Assembly: GCA_023431185.1 (NCBI GenBank)
Contig: JAEYXS010000046.1
Location: 15,903-79,902 of the forward strand
Length of the DNA stretch: 64,000 nt
Reading direction: 5' to 3'
DNA from: Verrucomicrobiota bacterium
Lineage (GTDB): Bacteria > Verrucomicrobiota > Verrucomicrobiia > Limisphaerales > JAEYXS01
Shown one piece after another: positions 16,369 through 24,250 of this stretch. A model generated the notes under the pieces. The model ran no database searches, was not told the origin of the DNA, and saw only the letters and a program-made list of their open reading frames with translations. How positions within the stretch are numbered: position 1 is the first letter of the stretch; every line of letters starts with the position of its first letter. The position numbers and the translations under genes were made by a program.

Positions 16369-17118
16369 ATGAACGACATCGGTTCCTTGATCGATCAGGC
16401 CTGCGCCAAGCAGGACATGAACAAACTCCGCCAGGCTTATCTGGCGCAGGACGAATTTGTAGTGGTGGAAAACTTCCTCCCGCCCGAAGCCATCCAGCTC
16501 TGGGACCAGCAGTTGGAACCGCTCAAGCCGCTCATCCACCGGAACTACATCCCCAAGCACAAGAAGGGTGGCAGCGTCTCCTACGGCCAGGTGGCAGAAA
16601 AAGCCCCAGCCATGACCGCCATCTATCATCAGCCCAAGTTCATCGAATTTCTCCAGAAGCTGGTGGATGCCAAGATCAAGGAATGCCCGGATTCTGACCC
16701 GCATCGTTGCGCGCTCTATTCTTACACGGAGGAAGGCGACCACATCGGCTGGCACTATGACACGTCCTATTACAAGGACCGTCGCTGGACCATTCTCGTC
16801 GGTTTCCAGGACACCTCCAGCTCCCGTCTGCTCTGCCATCTGCACACCCGGAACAAGGGTCATGAGGTCGAGAAGCTCGAACTGCAGGTGAAGCCCGGCA
16901 CGCTCGTCATCTTCAACGGTGACAAGGTCTGGCACTCCGTCACGCCCATCAAGGCGAACGAGCACCGCTACATCATCTCGATGCAGTACGTGACCAATGG
17001 CGACATGAATCCCTTCATGCGTTTCGTATCGAACATGAAGGACGCCATCGCGTACTTCGGCTTCAAAGGCGTGTTCGCCGGCAAGTCCGCTGGTTCAGGG
17101 AGCCCGGCTCGTAATTGA
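16369..17118 (+). CDS. 2-oxoglutarate/Fe(II)-dependent oxygenase-like protein
   Basis: 249 residues in the prolyl-4-hydroxylase-type double-stranded beta-helix fold. The iron facial triad is visible: H129 and D131 in GWHYDTSYY, and H189 in KVWHSVTPI; R200 (NEHRYIISMQY) is placed to bind 2-oxoglutarate. It would hydroxylate a small molecule or side chain. The stop codon overlaps the TTG start of the next gene by 4 bases, so translation is coupled to the CDP-alcohol phosphotransferase, which points to a shared pathway, such as tailoring of a phospho-alcohol head group. That assignment is inferred from position only. Confidence 0.8.
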   Translation: MNDIGSLIDQACAKQDMNKLRQAYLAQDEFVVVENFLPPEAIQLWDQQLEPLKPLIHRNYIPKHKKGGSVSYGQVAEKAPAMTAIYHQPKFIEFLQKLVDAKIKECPDSDPHRCALYSYTEEGDHIGWHYDTSYYKDRRWTILVGFQDTSSSRLLCHLHTRNKGHEVEKLELQVKPGTLVIFNGDKVWHSVTPIKANEHRYIISMQYVTNGDMNPFMRFVSNMKDAIAYFGFKGVFAGKSAGSGSPARN

Positions 17119-18224
17119 ATCCTTCCTCGCCCATCGTTTTGCCAGCCCTGCTGATTTGCGAAAAGCAAACAGCAGGGCTGAAACTTGCTGCCCTGACACT
17201 GCTGGACCGCTTGGTCGTCGCCGTCCATCGGGCAGGTGCAGGACCGATCACGATCGTTTGTGATGGTGAAATGCCAGCGCTGAAACGCACGAAGGCTCTG
17301 GCCATTCCCGTGACGGTGGTAAAGGAGATGCCACCACTCTCCACGACAACACTGGTCGCTACAACTTCTCTGCACGTACAAACGGCAGATGTGAAACGGC
17401 TCATCCAGCAAGGGGGCCGCCTGCTGGCCAAGGACGGCACCCCGCTGCCCATCGGCTTGCTGCCCTCCCTGTCAGGCAACGTCGCCAGCTCCTTGGATAA
17501 ACTGGCCGGTCTGAAGGCAGAGGGCGTTGCCTATGCGGTCCATGATGCCACTTCCGCCCAAGTCGCCGAACGCGCGCTCTGGGCTTCACTCACCAGTTCC
17601 TCAGATGGCTTGGTGGACAAGTTCTTCAATCGTCCCTGTGGTCGTCCGCTCTCCAAGCTGCTCATCCATACGCCCATCACGCCGAATACCGTCTCGGTGA
17701 TCTCCATCCTCACCGGGGTGATCGCCGCGCTATTCTTCGCGCAAGGCGACAGCCGCTCCATCATCATCGGCGCGATCCTTTTCCAGATCTCTGCCATCAT
17801 CGATTGCGTGGATGGCGATATCGCCCGCTCAGTCTTCAAGGAATCACCGCTCGGCAAGTGGCTCGATCTCGCGGGTGACCAGGTCGTGCACGTCTCTGTG
17901 TTTGCGTGTATCGCCATCGGTCTCATCCGCACCGAGCAGACTGCTTACGGCACTTGGCTCGGCTTGAGTGCGGTGTTGGGTGCCATTCTTTCCTTCATCG
18001 TCATCGTGCGCGGCATGCGTTATCCGGCTGAGGATCGCAATCAGCTCCTGCAAAAGCTCATCGATTCCGCCACGAACCGTGATTTCTCCGTGCTCGTTTT
18101 CTTCCTCGCCTGCTTCCAGGCACTCGAATGGTTCCTGTGGATGTCCGCCATCGGCAGCCATGTGTTCTGGATGGTCGCCCTGGCCCTGCAACCTTCCTCG
18201 AAAAAGCTCCAGCCATCAGCCTGA
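17115..18224 (+). CDS. CDP-alcohol phosphotransferase with N-terminal nucleotidyltransferase-like domain
   Basis: 369 residues. Residues 1-165 look like a degenerate NTP-transferase domain. After the linker SSDGLVDKFFNRPCGRPLSK come membrane helices and the complete family signature D-x2-DG-x2-AR-x8-G-x3-D-x3-D: D230, D233-G234, A237-R238, G247, D251, D255. The enzyme joins a CMP-activated alcohol to a second alcohol in the membrane. The TTG start at 17115 lies in the overlap with the previous stop codon; the first ATG would remove 52 residues. The fusion resembles archaeal and bacterial inositol-phosphate cytidylyltransferase/synthase proteins, but the N-terminal half lacks clear catalytic residues, and a separate active transferase lies at 19376. 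Followed directly by a flippase-like gene (1-base overlap). Confidence 0.85.
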   Translation: MNPSSPIVLPALLICEKQTAGLKLAALTLLDRLVVAVHRAGAGPITIVCDGEMPALKRTKALAIPVTVVKEMPPLSTTTLVATTSLHVQTADVKRLIQQGGRLLAKDGTPLPIGLLPSLSGNVASSLDKLAGLKAEGVAYAVHDATSAQVAERALWASLTSSSDGLVDKFFNRPCGRPLSKLLIHTPITPNTVSVISILTGVIAALFFAQGDSRSIIIGAILFQISAIIDCVDGDIARSVFKESPLGKWLDLAGDQVVHVSVFACIAIGLIRTEQTAYGTWLGLSAVLGAILSFIVIVRGMRYPAEDRNQLLQKLIDSATNRDFSVLVFFLACFQALEWFLWMSAIGSHVFWMVALALQPSSKKLQPSA

Positions 18225-19237
18225 TGAAAGCGCTCTGGAAAACACTGGCGCTTATTCTAGGCCTCGCCTTGCTGGGTTGGTACTTGTCGCAGACCGACCT
18301 GACCGCTGTCTGGGCTTCATTAAGAAGCCTTGGGTGGCTCGCGCCACTCGCTCTCGTTCCGTATTTCATCGTCTACATCTTCGATTGCCTCGGCTGGCGC
18401 TTCACCTTCACTAAGGATTTGGCCACGCCGTTCTGGACGCTCTTTCGCGTACGCTGGACCGGTGAAGCCATGAACAACATCGTCCCCTCTGCTTATGTAG
18501 GTGGCGAGGCCTTGAAGATTTATCTGCTCAAAAAACATGGCGTATCCGGCAATGCTGCGACCAGTAGCGCCGTGGTCTCCAAGACCGCACAAACCGTGGC
18601 GCAAGTGCTCTACATCGTCGTCGCTTCCGTCGCCTTCATGTATGTGGGCGGGGACAATCCCGGCCTGCGGGCTGGCATGATGGTGGTGCTCATCTGCGGC
18701 GTGCTCGTTGTCGCCGGACTGATCTGGATCCAACGCCGCGGCATCTTCAGCACCGTCCTGTCTGTCACCAATGCCCTGAAGCTGAAACTCGCCGTTATTG
18801 AGAAGCATCGCGCCAAGATCCAGGAAGTGGACCAGACCATCACCGGCTTCTATCGCGACCACCGTCCGCGTTTCTACAGTTCCACCGCGTTCTATTTCAT
18901 CGGCTGGTTGGTGGACACGTTGGAGATCTATCTCGTCGCTCATCTGCTCGGCATGCCTATTACCTTGCCGCAAGCCATCGCGGTGGAAGCCTTCACCAGT
19001 GTGGCCAAGATGCTCGGCATGTGGGTGCCCGGCTCCATCGGCGTGCAGGAATCCGGCATCATCATGCTCGGCAAACTCGCTGGCCTGCCGGAAACCCTAT
19101 GCGTCGCCTACGCCCTACTCCGCCGCGCCCGCGAAGTCATCTTCGTCCTCATCGGCTGGCTGCTCTTCTACACCGAAGAGACAAGCCTGAAGGCGCTGAA
19201 AACCAACGGTGAGACCACGCAGCAACCGGACAATTAA
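18224..19237 (+). CDS. Flippase-like integral membrane protein (LPG synthase TM / UPF0104 family)
   Basis: 337 residues from ATG 18224, overlapping the previous stop by one base (TGATG). About eight hydrophobic segments are visible, starting with LWKTLALILGLALLGWYL. Family marks are NNIVPSAYVGGEALKIYLL near residue 83 and LGMWVPGSIGVQESGI near residue 263. It lacks the C-terminal soluble aminoacyl transferase domain of MprF, so by comparison it should move or organise lipid-linked molecules. Together with its neighbours this suggests transfer of the product of the CDP-alcohol enzyme across the membrane. Confidence 0.85.
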   Translation: MKALWKTLALILGLALLGWYLSQTDLTAVWASLRSLGWLAPLALVPYFIVYIFDCLGWRFTFTKDLATPFWTLFRVRWTGEAMNNIVPSAYVGGEALKIYLLKKHGVSGNAATSSAVVSKTAQTVAQVLYIVVASVAFMYVGGDNPGLRAGMMVVLICGVLVVAGLIWIQRRGIFSTVLSVTNALKLKLAVIEKHRAKIQEVDQTITGFYRDHRPRFYSSTAFYFIGWLVDTLEIYLVAHLLGMPITLPQAIAVEAFTSVAKMLGMWVPGSIGVQESGIIMLGKLAGLPETLCVAYALLRRAREVIFVLIGWLLFYTEETSLKALKTNGETTQQPDN

Positions 19238-19292
19238 CATGTATTTCCAAAAGTTAACCCGGCTACCCCTGCAAACAACGCAGTCAAGTGTT

Positions 19293-19330
19293 CCCCCTCT
19301 CCCCAAGGGAGAGGGCCGGGGTGAGGGGGA
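19293..19330. repeat. G/C-rich CCCTCTCCC-type hairpin element, copy 1
   Basis: CCCCTCTCCCC-AAG-GGAGAGGG followed by CCGGGGTGAGGGG. The same layout occurs at 59244-59288 and 63904-63948. It lies between the flippase-like gene and the nucleotidyltransferase gene, so it may reduce or end transcription between them. Confidence 0.75.
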
Positions 19331-19375
19331 AGGAAGCAACAAACCGTCAGTCGTATTTCCATCTAAAGCATCATC

Positions 19376-20119
19376 ATGAATGCCATCCTTTACGTCGCCG
19401 GCCGTGCCGCCCGCCTCGGAGCCGCCACCGGTGGCCGCCACAAAGTCCTCCTCGAATTCGGCGGCAAGAGCCTGCTGGAACGCCATATCATGCACCTCGC
19501 ACAACTCGGCATTCCCCAGCTCACCATCGTCACTGGCTACAACCGCGAGCAACTCCAGGCCGCTTTCCCGGCCCTGCAAAAGAAATACGGCGTCGAGATC
19601 GTGGAATATTACAACGCCGCCTTCCTCGAAGGCAGCGCCCTCAGCATGCACGCCTCCCTGCCCGCGCTCGGAGCCGTGAAAGACCGCGTACTCATCATGG
19701 ATGGCGATGTGCTCTATGACATCCGCATGTTGCAAGCCCTCGTGAACTCGCCGGAACGCACCGCCTTGCTCGTGGACCGTAATTACTCCACGGCGGATGA
19801 TGATCCGGTCCTTGTGCCCATGCGCAAAGGCCGCCCGTTTGATTTCGTGAAGAAGTGGACTGGTGAAGCGGACACTATTGGCGAATCCATCGGCTTCTTT
19901 AAAATCGATGCCGCCGATCTGCCCGCCCTCATCCGCGAGACCAAAGGCCGCGAAACCGGCCCCGGTCGTGCGGATTCTTATGATGATGTGCTACGTGTCC
20001 TCGTGAAAGCAGGCCAGTTCGGTGCCGTCGATGTCACCGGTATCCCGTGGACCGAAGTCGATTTCCCGCAAGACCTGGAATACGCACGGGACACGATCTT
20101 GCCTAAACTGGTGGCGTAG
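19376..20119 (+). CDS. Nucleotidyltransferase, sugar-phosphate/phosphocholine/inositol-phosphate cytidylyltransferase-like
   Basis: 247 residues. The nucleotide-binding N-terminus (ILYVAGRAARLGAATGGRHKVL, with catalytic Lys in HKVLLEFGGKSLLERH), the metal-binding D109-G-D111 in LIMDGDVLYD and the C-terminal EVDFPQDLEYAR are typical of single-domain cytidylyl/uridylyltransferases such as LicC and inositol-1-phosphate cytidylyltransferase. The usual GxGxRxxP stretch reads AGRAARLGAATGGRHK, which is modified but recognisable. It is the likely supplier of the CDP-alcohol used by the phosphotransferase at 17115, although a G/C-rich repeat lies between them. Confidence 0.85.
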   Translation: MNAILYVAGRAARLGAATGGRHKVLLEFGGKSLLERHIMHLAQLGIPQLTIVTGYNREQLQAAFPALQKKYGVEIVEYYNAAFLEGSALSMHASLPALGAVKDRVLIMDGDVLYDIRMLQALVNSPERTALLVDRNYSTADDDPVLVPMRKGRPFDFVKKWTGEADTIGESIGFFKIDAADLPALIRETKGRETGPGRADSYDDVLRVLVKAGQFGAVDVTGIPWTEVDFPQDLEYARDTILPKLVA

Positions 20120-20155
20120 CCGCCGAGATCAGGAGGCGGAACTGGCCATTAACCA

Positions 20156-20599
20156 TCACACCGCCACCTCATAATACTCCAGCGCCCACTCCTGCATATA
20201 CCGCACCTGCCTCGGCGTGATGCGATAGACCATGAGCGCCGGGTTATCGATCGATCCGAGATACTTCCGCATCAGCGGATTGCTGTCCCAGATCTCCAGC
20301 AATAACGCCCGGTCCGTAAGCACCTCAGCCACGCCCGTCAGTCGCACCTGATTGTGCCCCTCGTCCAGATAGCACAGCTCCACCTTAGGATTCGCCGCGA
20401 TCTCCCCCGTTTTGTGATACATCTTGAGATTGGCGACATACACCGTGAAGCCATCCGTGCGCACCGGTGATACCGGACGCAACCGCGGTTGATCCCCGTC
20501 AATGGTCGCAAGATACGGAAAGCGATCTTCCTGCACCACCTTGGTGGCGCGTTCCAATACTTCTGCCGGGGTCAGTTTGGGAATGTTCGGTGGTGCCAT
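20156..20599 (-). CDS. Pyridoxamine 5'-phosphate oxidase-like FMN-binding protein
   Basis: 147 residues, split-barrel flavin-binding fold of the PNPOx-like/general stress family: FPYLATIDGDQPRLRPVSPV near residue 27, TDGFTVYVANLKMYHKTGEIAANPKVELCYL in the centre, and the C-terminal YRITPRQVRYM. Members bind FMN, F420 or haem; true PdxH residues are not evident. It begins 8 bases downstream of the neighbouring phosphoesterase-like gene on the same strand, so the two form a likely operon. Confidence 0.85.
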   Translation of the reverse strand: MAPPNIPKLTPAEVLERATKVVQEDRFPYLATIDGDQPRLRPVSPVRTDGFTVYVANLKMYHKTGEIAANPKVELCYLDEGHNQVRLTGVAEVLTDRALLLEIWDSNPLMRKYLGSIDNPALMVYRITPRQVRYMQEWALEYYEVAV

Positions 20600-20606
20600 G
20601 GTAAAA

Positions 20607-21587
20607 TCACTTGGTCATAGGTTTGGACGGGTCCACGCGATTGGCCTCGATCAGCCACGGGCGCACCGTAAAAGGATCCGCCGCCTGCGGTTCCACGCTC
20701 ACGCGGATGAGATGCAGATTACGCCCACCAAAAGTCTCCACCCGCGTGAAATTCTCGAATGTCCTTCCCGTTGGTGACAGCAACGGCTTGTCGATGCGGA
20801 AGTAATGCGAATCGGAGTGGAAGAGATACACCGGTTTGTCGAACTTCAACAGTTCCTCCTTCAACGCCGGTACGATCTGCTCAAACCCGGAGCCGCGCGG
20901 CTTTGTCTTGGTCAACTCATCCAGCGGATTCGCCTGCATGAACAGCACCAATGCGCGGTGATTTTGTTTCTTTGCCGTGGCAAACGCCTCGCGCAACCAC
21001 GCGATGCTCGCCTTGTCCCGCGCCTCGAACTCCTTCACCGCCGCCGCATTGTTCGTCATATGGTTATTGTTGCTGCCCACTACATGCAGCGTGGCGAGCA
21101 GGATTCCGCCCATCTCCCAGCGGTTGTGCTCAGGATAGCCTTGATACTCCGGTTGTCGCCGTTGGCTCACCAGCGGTATCGGTGTTTTCCCCAAGCTCTT
21201 TTCTGCTTTGAAGAACATCTCACGGATCTTTTTCAAGCTCGCCGCCGGATCATGGCTTCCTGACGCTTTGACGACGCAATCCGTCCATTCATTATCCCCC
21301 GGCACATACACAAGCGGACCATTGAAACTGTTGAAGTAACCCAGCACGCGGTCATACACCGGATCATCGCACGGGTCTTTGCCCCCTTTGGTGTCGCCGC
21401 AATGCACCGAGAATGCCGGGTTCAGTTTGTTCACCTCCTGGATGACATGCTGGAAGCGGAGATCATCCTCCGGCAGGTAATAAGGCATGCAGCCCATCAC
21501 GATGAATTCGAATGGCTTGGGCGCTTCCGCCCCTTCCGCCCGCCCGAGCAGACACACCAACACGAGAACCCGGAGGAAATATTTCAT
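20607..21587 (-). CDS. Secreted metallophosphoesterase-like protein with a modified metal site
   Basis: 326 residues with a Sec signal peptide (YFLRVLVLVCLLGRAEG). The order of motifs follows calcineurin-type phosphoesterases: HCGDTKGG near residue 62, VPGDNEWTDC near 95 and LFHSDSHYFRID near 255. The first motif (DxH in the family) is replaced by MGCMPYY, and GNHE reads GDNE. It may bind metal differently or serve as a non-enzymatic protein. It is upstream of the PNPOx-like gene, 7 bases apart. Confidence 0.65.
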   Translation of the reverse strand: MKYFLRVLVLVCLLGRAEGAEAPKPFEFIVMGCMPYYLPEDDLRFQHVIQEVNKLNPAFSVHCGDTKGGKDPCDDPVYDRVLGYFNSFNGPLVYVPGDNEWTDCVVKASGSHDPAASLKKIREMFFKAEKSLGKTPIPLVSQRRQPEYQGYPEHNRWEMGGILLATLHVVGSNNNHMTNNAAAVKEFEARDKASIAWLREAFATAKKQNHRALVLFMQANPLDELTKTKPRGSGFEQIVPALKEELLKFDKPVYLFHSDSHYFRIDKPLLSPTGRTFENFTRVETFGGRNLHLIRVSVEPQAADPFTVRPWLIEANRVDPSKPMTK

Positions 21588-21761
21588 AGTGCTTATGCCT
21601 CTGATGATAATCTGCTCTGGCCTAAGGGGTCGAAAGTTTTCTGATTCGCTGCCAGACCGTCAAAACCTCTCCAACCGACCTTCACCGGACAAAATTAAGA
21701 AATCGGCCACCGTGAACCAACCATTAATCTTTTTCATCAAAATCAAAATACAGGAATCACG

Positions 21762-21803
21762 ATGAATAATTGCGCTCTTGAACACATCCTCGCGGGACGA
21801 TAA
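21762..21803 (+). CDS. Possible 13-residue leader peptide
   Basis: MNNCALEHILAGR, with AGGA 8 bases before the ATG, ending 16 bases before the ATG of the FG-GAP protein gene. It may be a chance frame; it is listed because its ribosome-binding site is better than that of the large gene behind it. Confidence 0.2.
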   Translation: MNNCALEHILAGR

Positions 21804-21819
21804 TCTGCTTTTTAATCCC

Positions 21820-24147
21820 ATGACAAACAAACACGCCTTTCTGGCGGCCGCGGTAGCTGTCGTTTTGCTTATAGCGGCCCTGTTGTTGAACCGGCCCACT
21901 GCTCCAACTTCCCCACCGGAAAAGGTCACTCCACCGGCCAGTGCATCGGAAGCCGACCAGCGCGCTGCCAAAATCATCGCCGAACGCAAGGCCACAGATG
22001 AAAGTGTCTGGGCCAAGGAAGTCCAGGCCCAGGCCTACGAAGAGGTTTTCATCGACCTCTGGAACCAACTGCTGAACTCGGCCGATATGCTGGACACCAT
22101 CAGTGCGTTCCAATTCGGCAAGCTGTTGGCGGGCCAACCCGGCCCAGCCAAAGAGCTTCCTTACGGCATCAAGGTCAGCCCTTTGAACTCTACTGCTTCA
22201 GAAATGAACGGTGCGCAGTTCAAGGCTTTGGCCGCATCGCTTAAACAAAAAGGCATCCGGCTGGACATGACCGAGTGGCATCATGGTGCGTTTGACACGT
22301 TTCCGGACGGCACCGCCGAGTCCAAAGTCTCCACCACACTCTACCTTGAGCAAGCGCAGGATCAACGCCGCTGGGTGGTGAAGGGCACTCTGAAGATCAA
22401 ATGGCCGGTCAGGGAACCTGGCAAACCTTTTGCCCCCGCCTTCATCGACACCACCGATCTGACCTTGGCCGAACGTCAGGGACCAAAGGCTTACAGCGAG
22501 ATACCAGCGGAAAATCTCGGACATCAAGGCGTCATCCCGGCTGGCGGCACTTTGCTGGTCTATGACCTGGATCGTGACGGCTTGGACGACATCCTGTTGC
22601 CCGCCCGCAACCAAATCTATTGGAACCAAGGCGGCTTCAAGTTCAAACGGGATGTGTTGCTGGCCGATCCCGGCCCGATCCCCTTGCGCCCGCTTGGTGC
22701 AGCCGTCGTGGCCGATGTCACGGGCGATGGCAATGCCGATCTGCTCCTCTCTACGAAGCACTGCGCCGTGGCACTCTACGAAGCGGATAAATCAGGCCGC
22801 TTCACCACCCAGGGAAAGAAGCTCTTTACCCATTCACAAGCCACCGATCCCTCCGTACTGACGGCGGGTGATGTGAATGGAGATGGCCGTCTGGACCTCT
22901 GGCTGACCCAGTACCGTCAGGCCTACCAGGGTGGCCAGATGCCGACTCCTTACTTCGATGCCAACGACGGCTACCCCAGCTATCTGCTCATCAATCAAGG
23001 GGGCGGCAACTTCATCGACGCCACCGAGGCCTCGGGTCTCGCACCCAAACGTTTCCGCCGCACCTACAGCACCTCCTTCGTGGACCTGGATGAGGATCAA
23101 GATCTGGACCTCATCGTGGTCAGCGACTATTCCGGCGTAGATGTTTATCGCAATAATGGCAAAGGCCAGTTCGAGGACATCACCAGCCAGGCCGTGGATG
23201 AACGCGCCAATTTCGGCATGAGCCACGCCTTCGGCGATTTTAATCGTGATGGCAAGCTGGATTTCTTCGTCACTGGCATGAGCTCCACCACCGCCCGCCG
23301 CCTGGAACACATGAAACTGGGCCGCGTAGAATTCCCCGACTACCAGAAGATGCGCATGCCCATGGGCTACGGCAATCGTATGTATCTGCGGCAGGCGGAC
23401 GGCAACTATCGCCAACCAGCCTGGCGGGACCAAGTGGCCCGTTCCGGCTGGTCTTGGGGCTGCGCGGCCTTCGATTTCGCAAATGACGGTCTACTCGATA
23501 TCTACATCGCCAACGGCCACATCAGCGGCAAGACCACCAAGGACTATTGCACCCGCTTCTGGACGCAGGACATCTACACCGGCAGCCCGGTACCCGATCT
23601 CGGCTTTGCCAAAGCGATGCAGGCGGAGTTGAACAATACGCGCGACTGGTCCTGGAACGGCTATGAGAAGAAAGCCCTGTTCCTCGGCACCGCCACGGAC
23701 AGCTACTACAACTCCTCCTACCTGCTCGGCATCGCCTTTGAGTACGATGGCCGGCATGTCATCTCGGCCGATCTGGATAATGATGGTCGGCGGGATTTCC
23801 TCATCGTCGAGCAGCAGAACTCAGCCAAGCCGAACGAGACTCAGCTACTGCACGTGCTGAAAAACACATTCACCACGGACAACAACTGGATCGGCTTCCG
23901 CTTCACCGAGGAACCTGGCTTCTCTCCGGTCGGTGCCCGCGTGGTCATCAAGACCGCCAGCTATGAGAGTGCGTCCTGCCTGATCAATGGTGACTCCTTT
24001 GATTCACAGCATCCGCTGGTCATCCATTACGGCCTGGGCAAGGCGGACAAGGTGGCGGAAGCCACGGTCTATTGGCCGAATGGCAAAACCAGCAAGCTGC
24101 TGGCCCCGGCAGCAAACCGGTATCACTCGCTTTCGGCTCCCAAATGA
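21820..24147 (+). CDS. FG-GAP/VCBS repeat protein with C-terminal ASPIC/UnbV domain (CRTAC1-like)
   Basis: 775 residues. A membrane anchor or signal (FLAAAVAVVLLIAALLL) starts the protein. Seven-bladed integrin-like propeller repeats carry calcium-binding motifs of the type DLDRDGLDD, DVTGDGNADL, DVNGDGRLDL, DFNRDGKLDF and DLDNDGRRDF. The C-terminus (GARVVIKT...SFDSQHPLVIHYGLGKADKVAEATVYWPNGK) is the ASPIC/UnbV domain. Such proteins are abundant in Planctomycetes and Verrucomicrobia and are thought to act in surface binding. ATG 21820 was chosen; a TTG at 21778 is in frame. Confidence 0.9.
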   Translation: MTNKHAFLAAAVAVVLLIAALLLNRPTAPTSPPEKVTPPASASEADQRAAKIIAERKATDESVWAKEVQAQAYEEVFIDLWNQLLNSADMLDTISAFQFGKLLAGQPGPAKELPYGIKVSPLNSTASEMNGAQFKALAASLKQKGIRLDMTEWHHGAFDTFPDGTAESKVSTTLYLEQAQDQRRWVVKGTLKIKWPVREPGKPFAPAFIDTTDLTLAERQGPKAYSEIPAENLGHQGVIPAGGTLLVYDLDRDGLDDILLPARNQIYWNQGGFKFKRDVLLADPGPIPLRPLGAAVVADVTGDGNADLLLSTKHCAVALYEADKSGRFTTQGKKLFTHSQATDPSVLTAGDVNGDGRLDLWLTQYRQAYQGGQMPTPYFDANDGYPSYLLINQGGGNFIDATEASGLAPKRFRRTYSTSFVDLDEDQDLDLIVVSDYSGVDVYRNNGKGQFEDITSQAVDERANFGMSHAFGDFNRDGKLDFFVTGMSSTTARRLEHMKLGRVEFPDYQKMRMPMGYGNRMYLRQADGNYRQPAWRDQVARSGWSWGCAAFDFANDGLLDIYIANGHISGKTTKDYCTRFWTQDIYTGSPVPDLGFAKAMQAELNNTRDWSWNGYEKKALFLGTATDSYYNSSYLLGIAFEYDGRHVISADLDNDGRRDFLIVEQQNSAKPNETQLLHVLKNTFTTDNNWIGFRFTEEPGFSPVGARVVIKTASYESASCLINGDSFDSQHPLVIHYGLGKADKVAEATVYWPNGKTSKLLAPAANRYHSLSAPK

Positions 24148-24250
24148 TTTGTGACCGTCAGGTCATAAACCATTTGAAGCGCACCTCGGCCAAAGCAATA
24201 CTCCCGGCCATTCGCTTCCGCAATCCGGGGCGATAGAGCATCGGGATACT

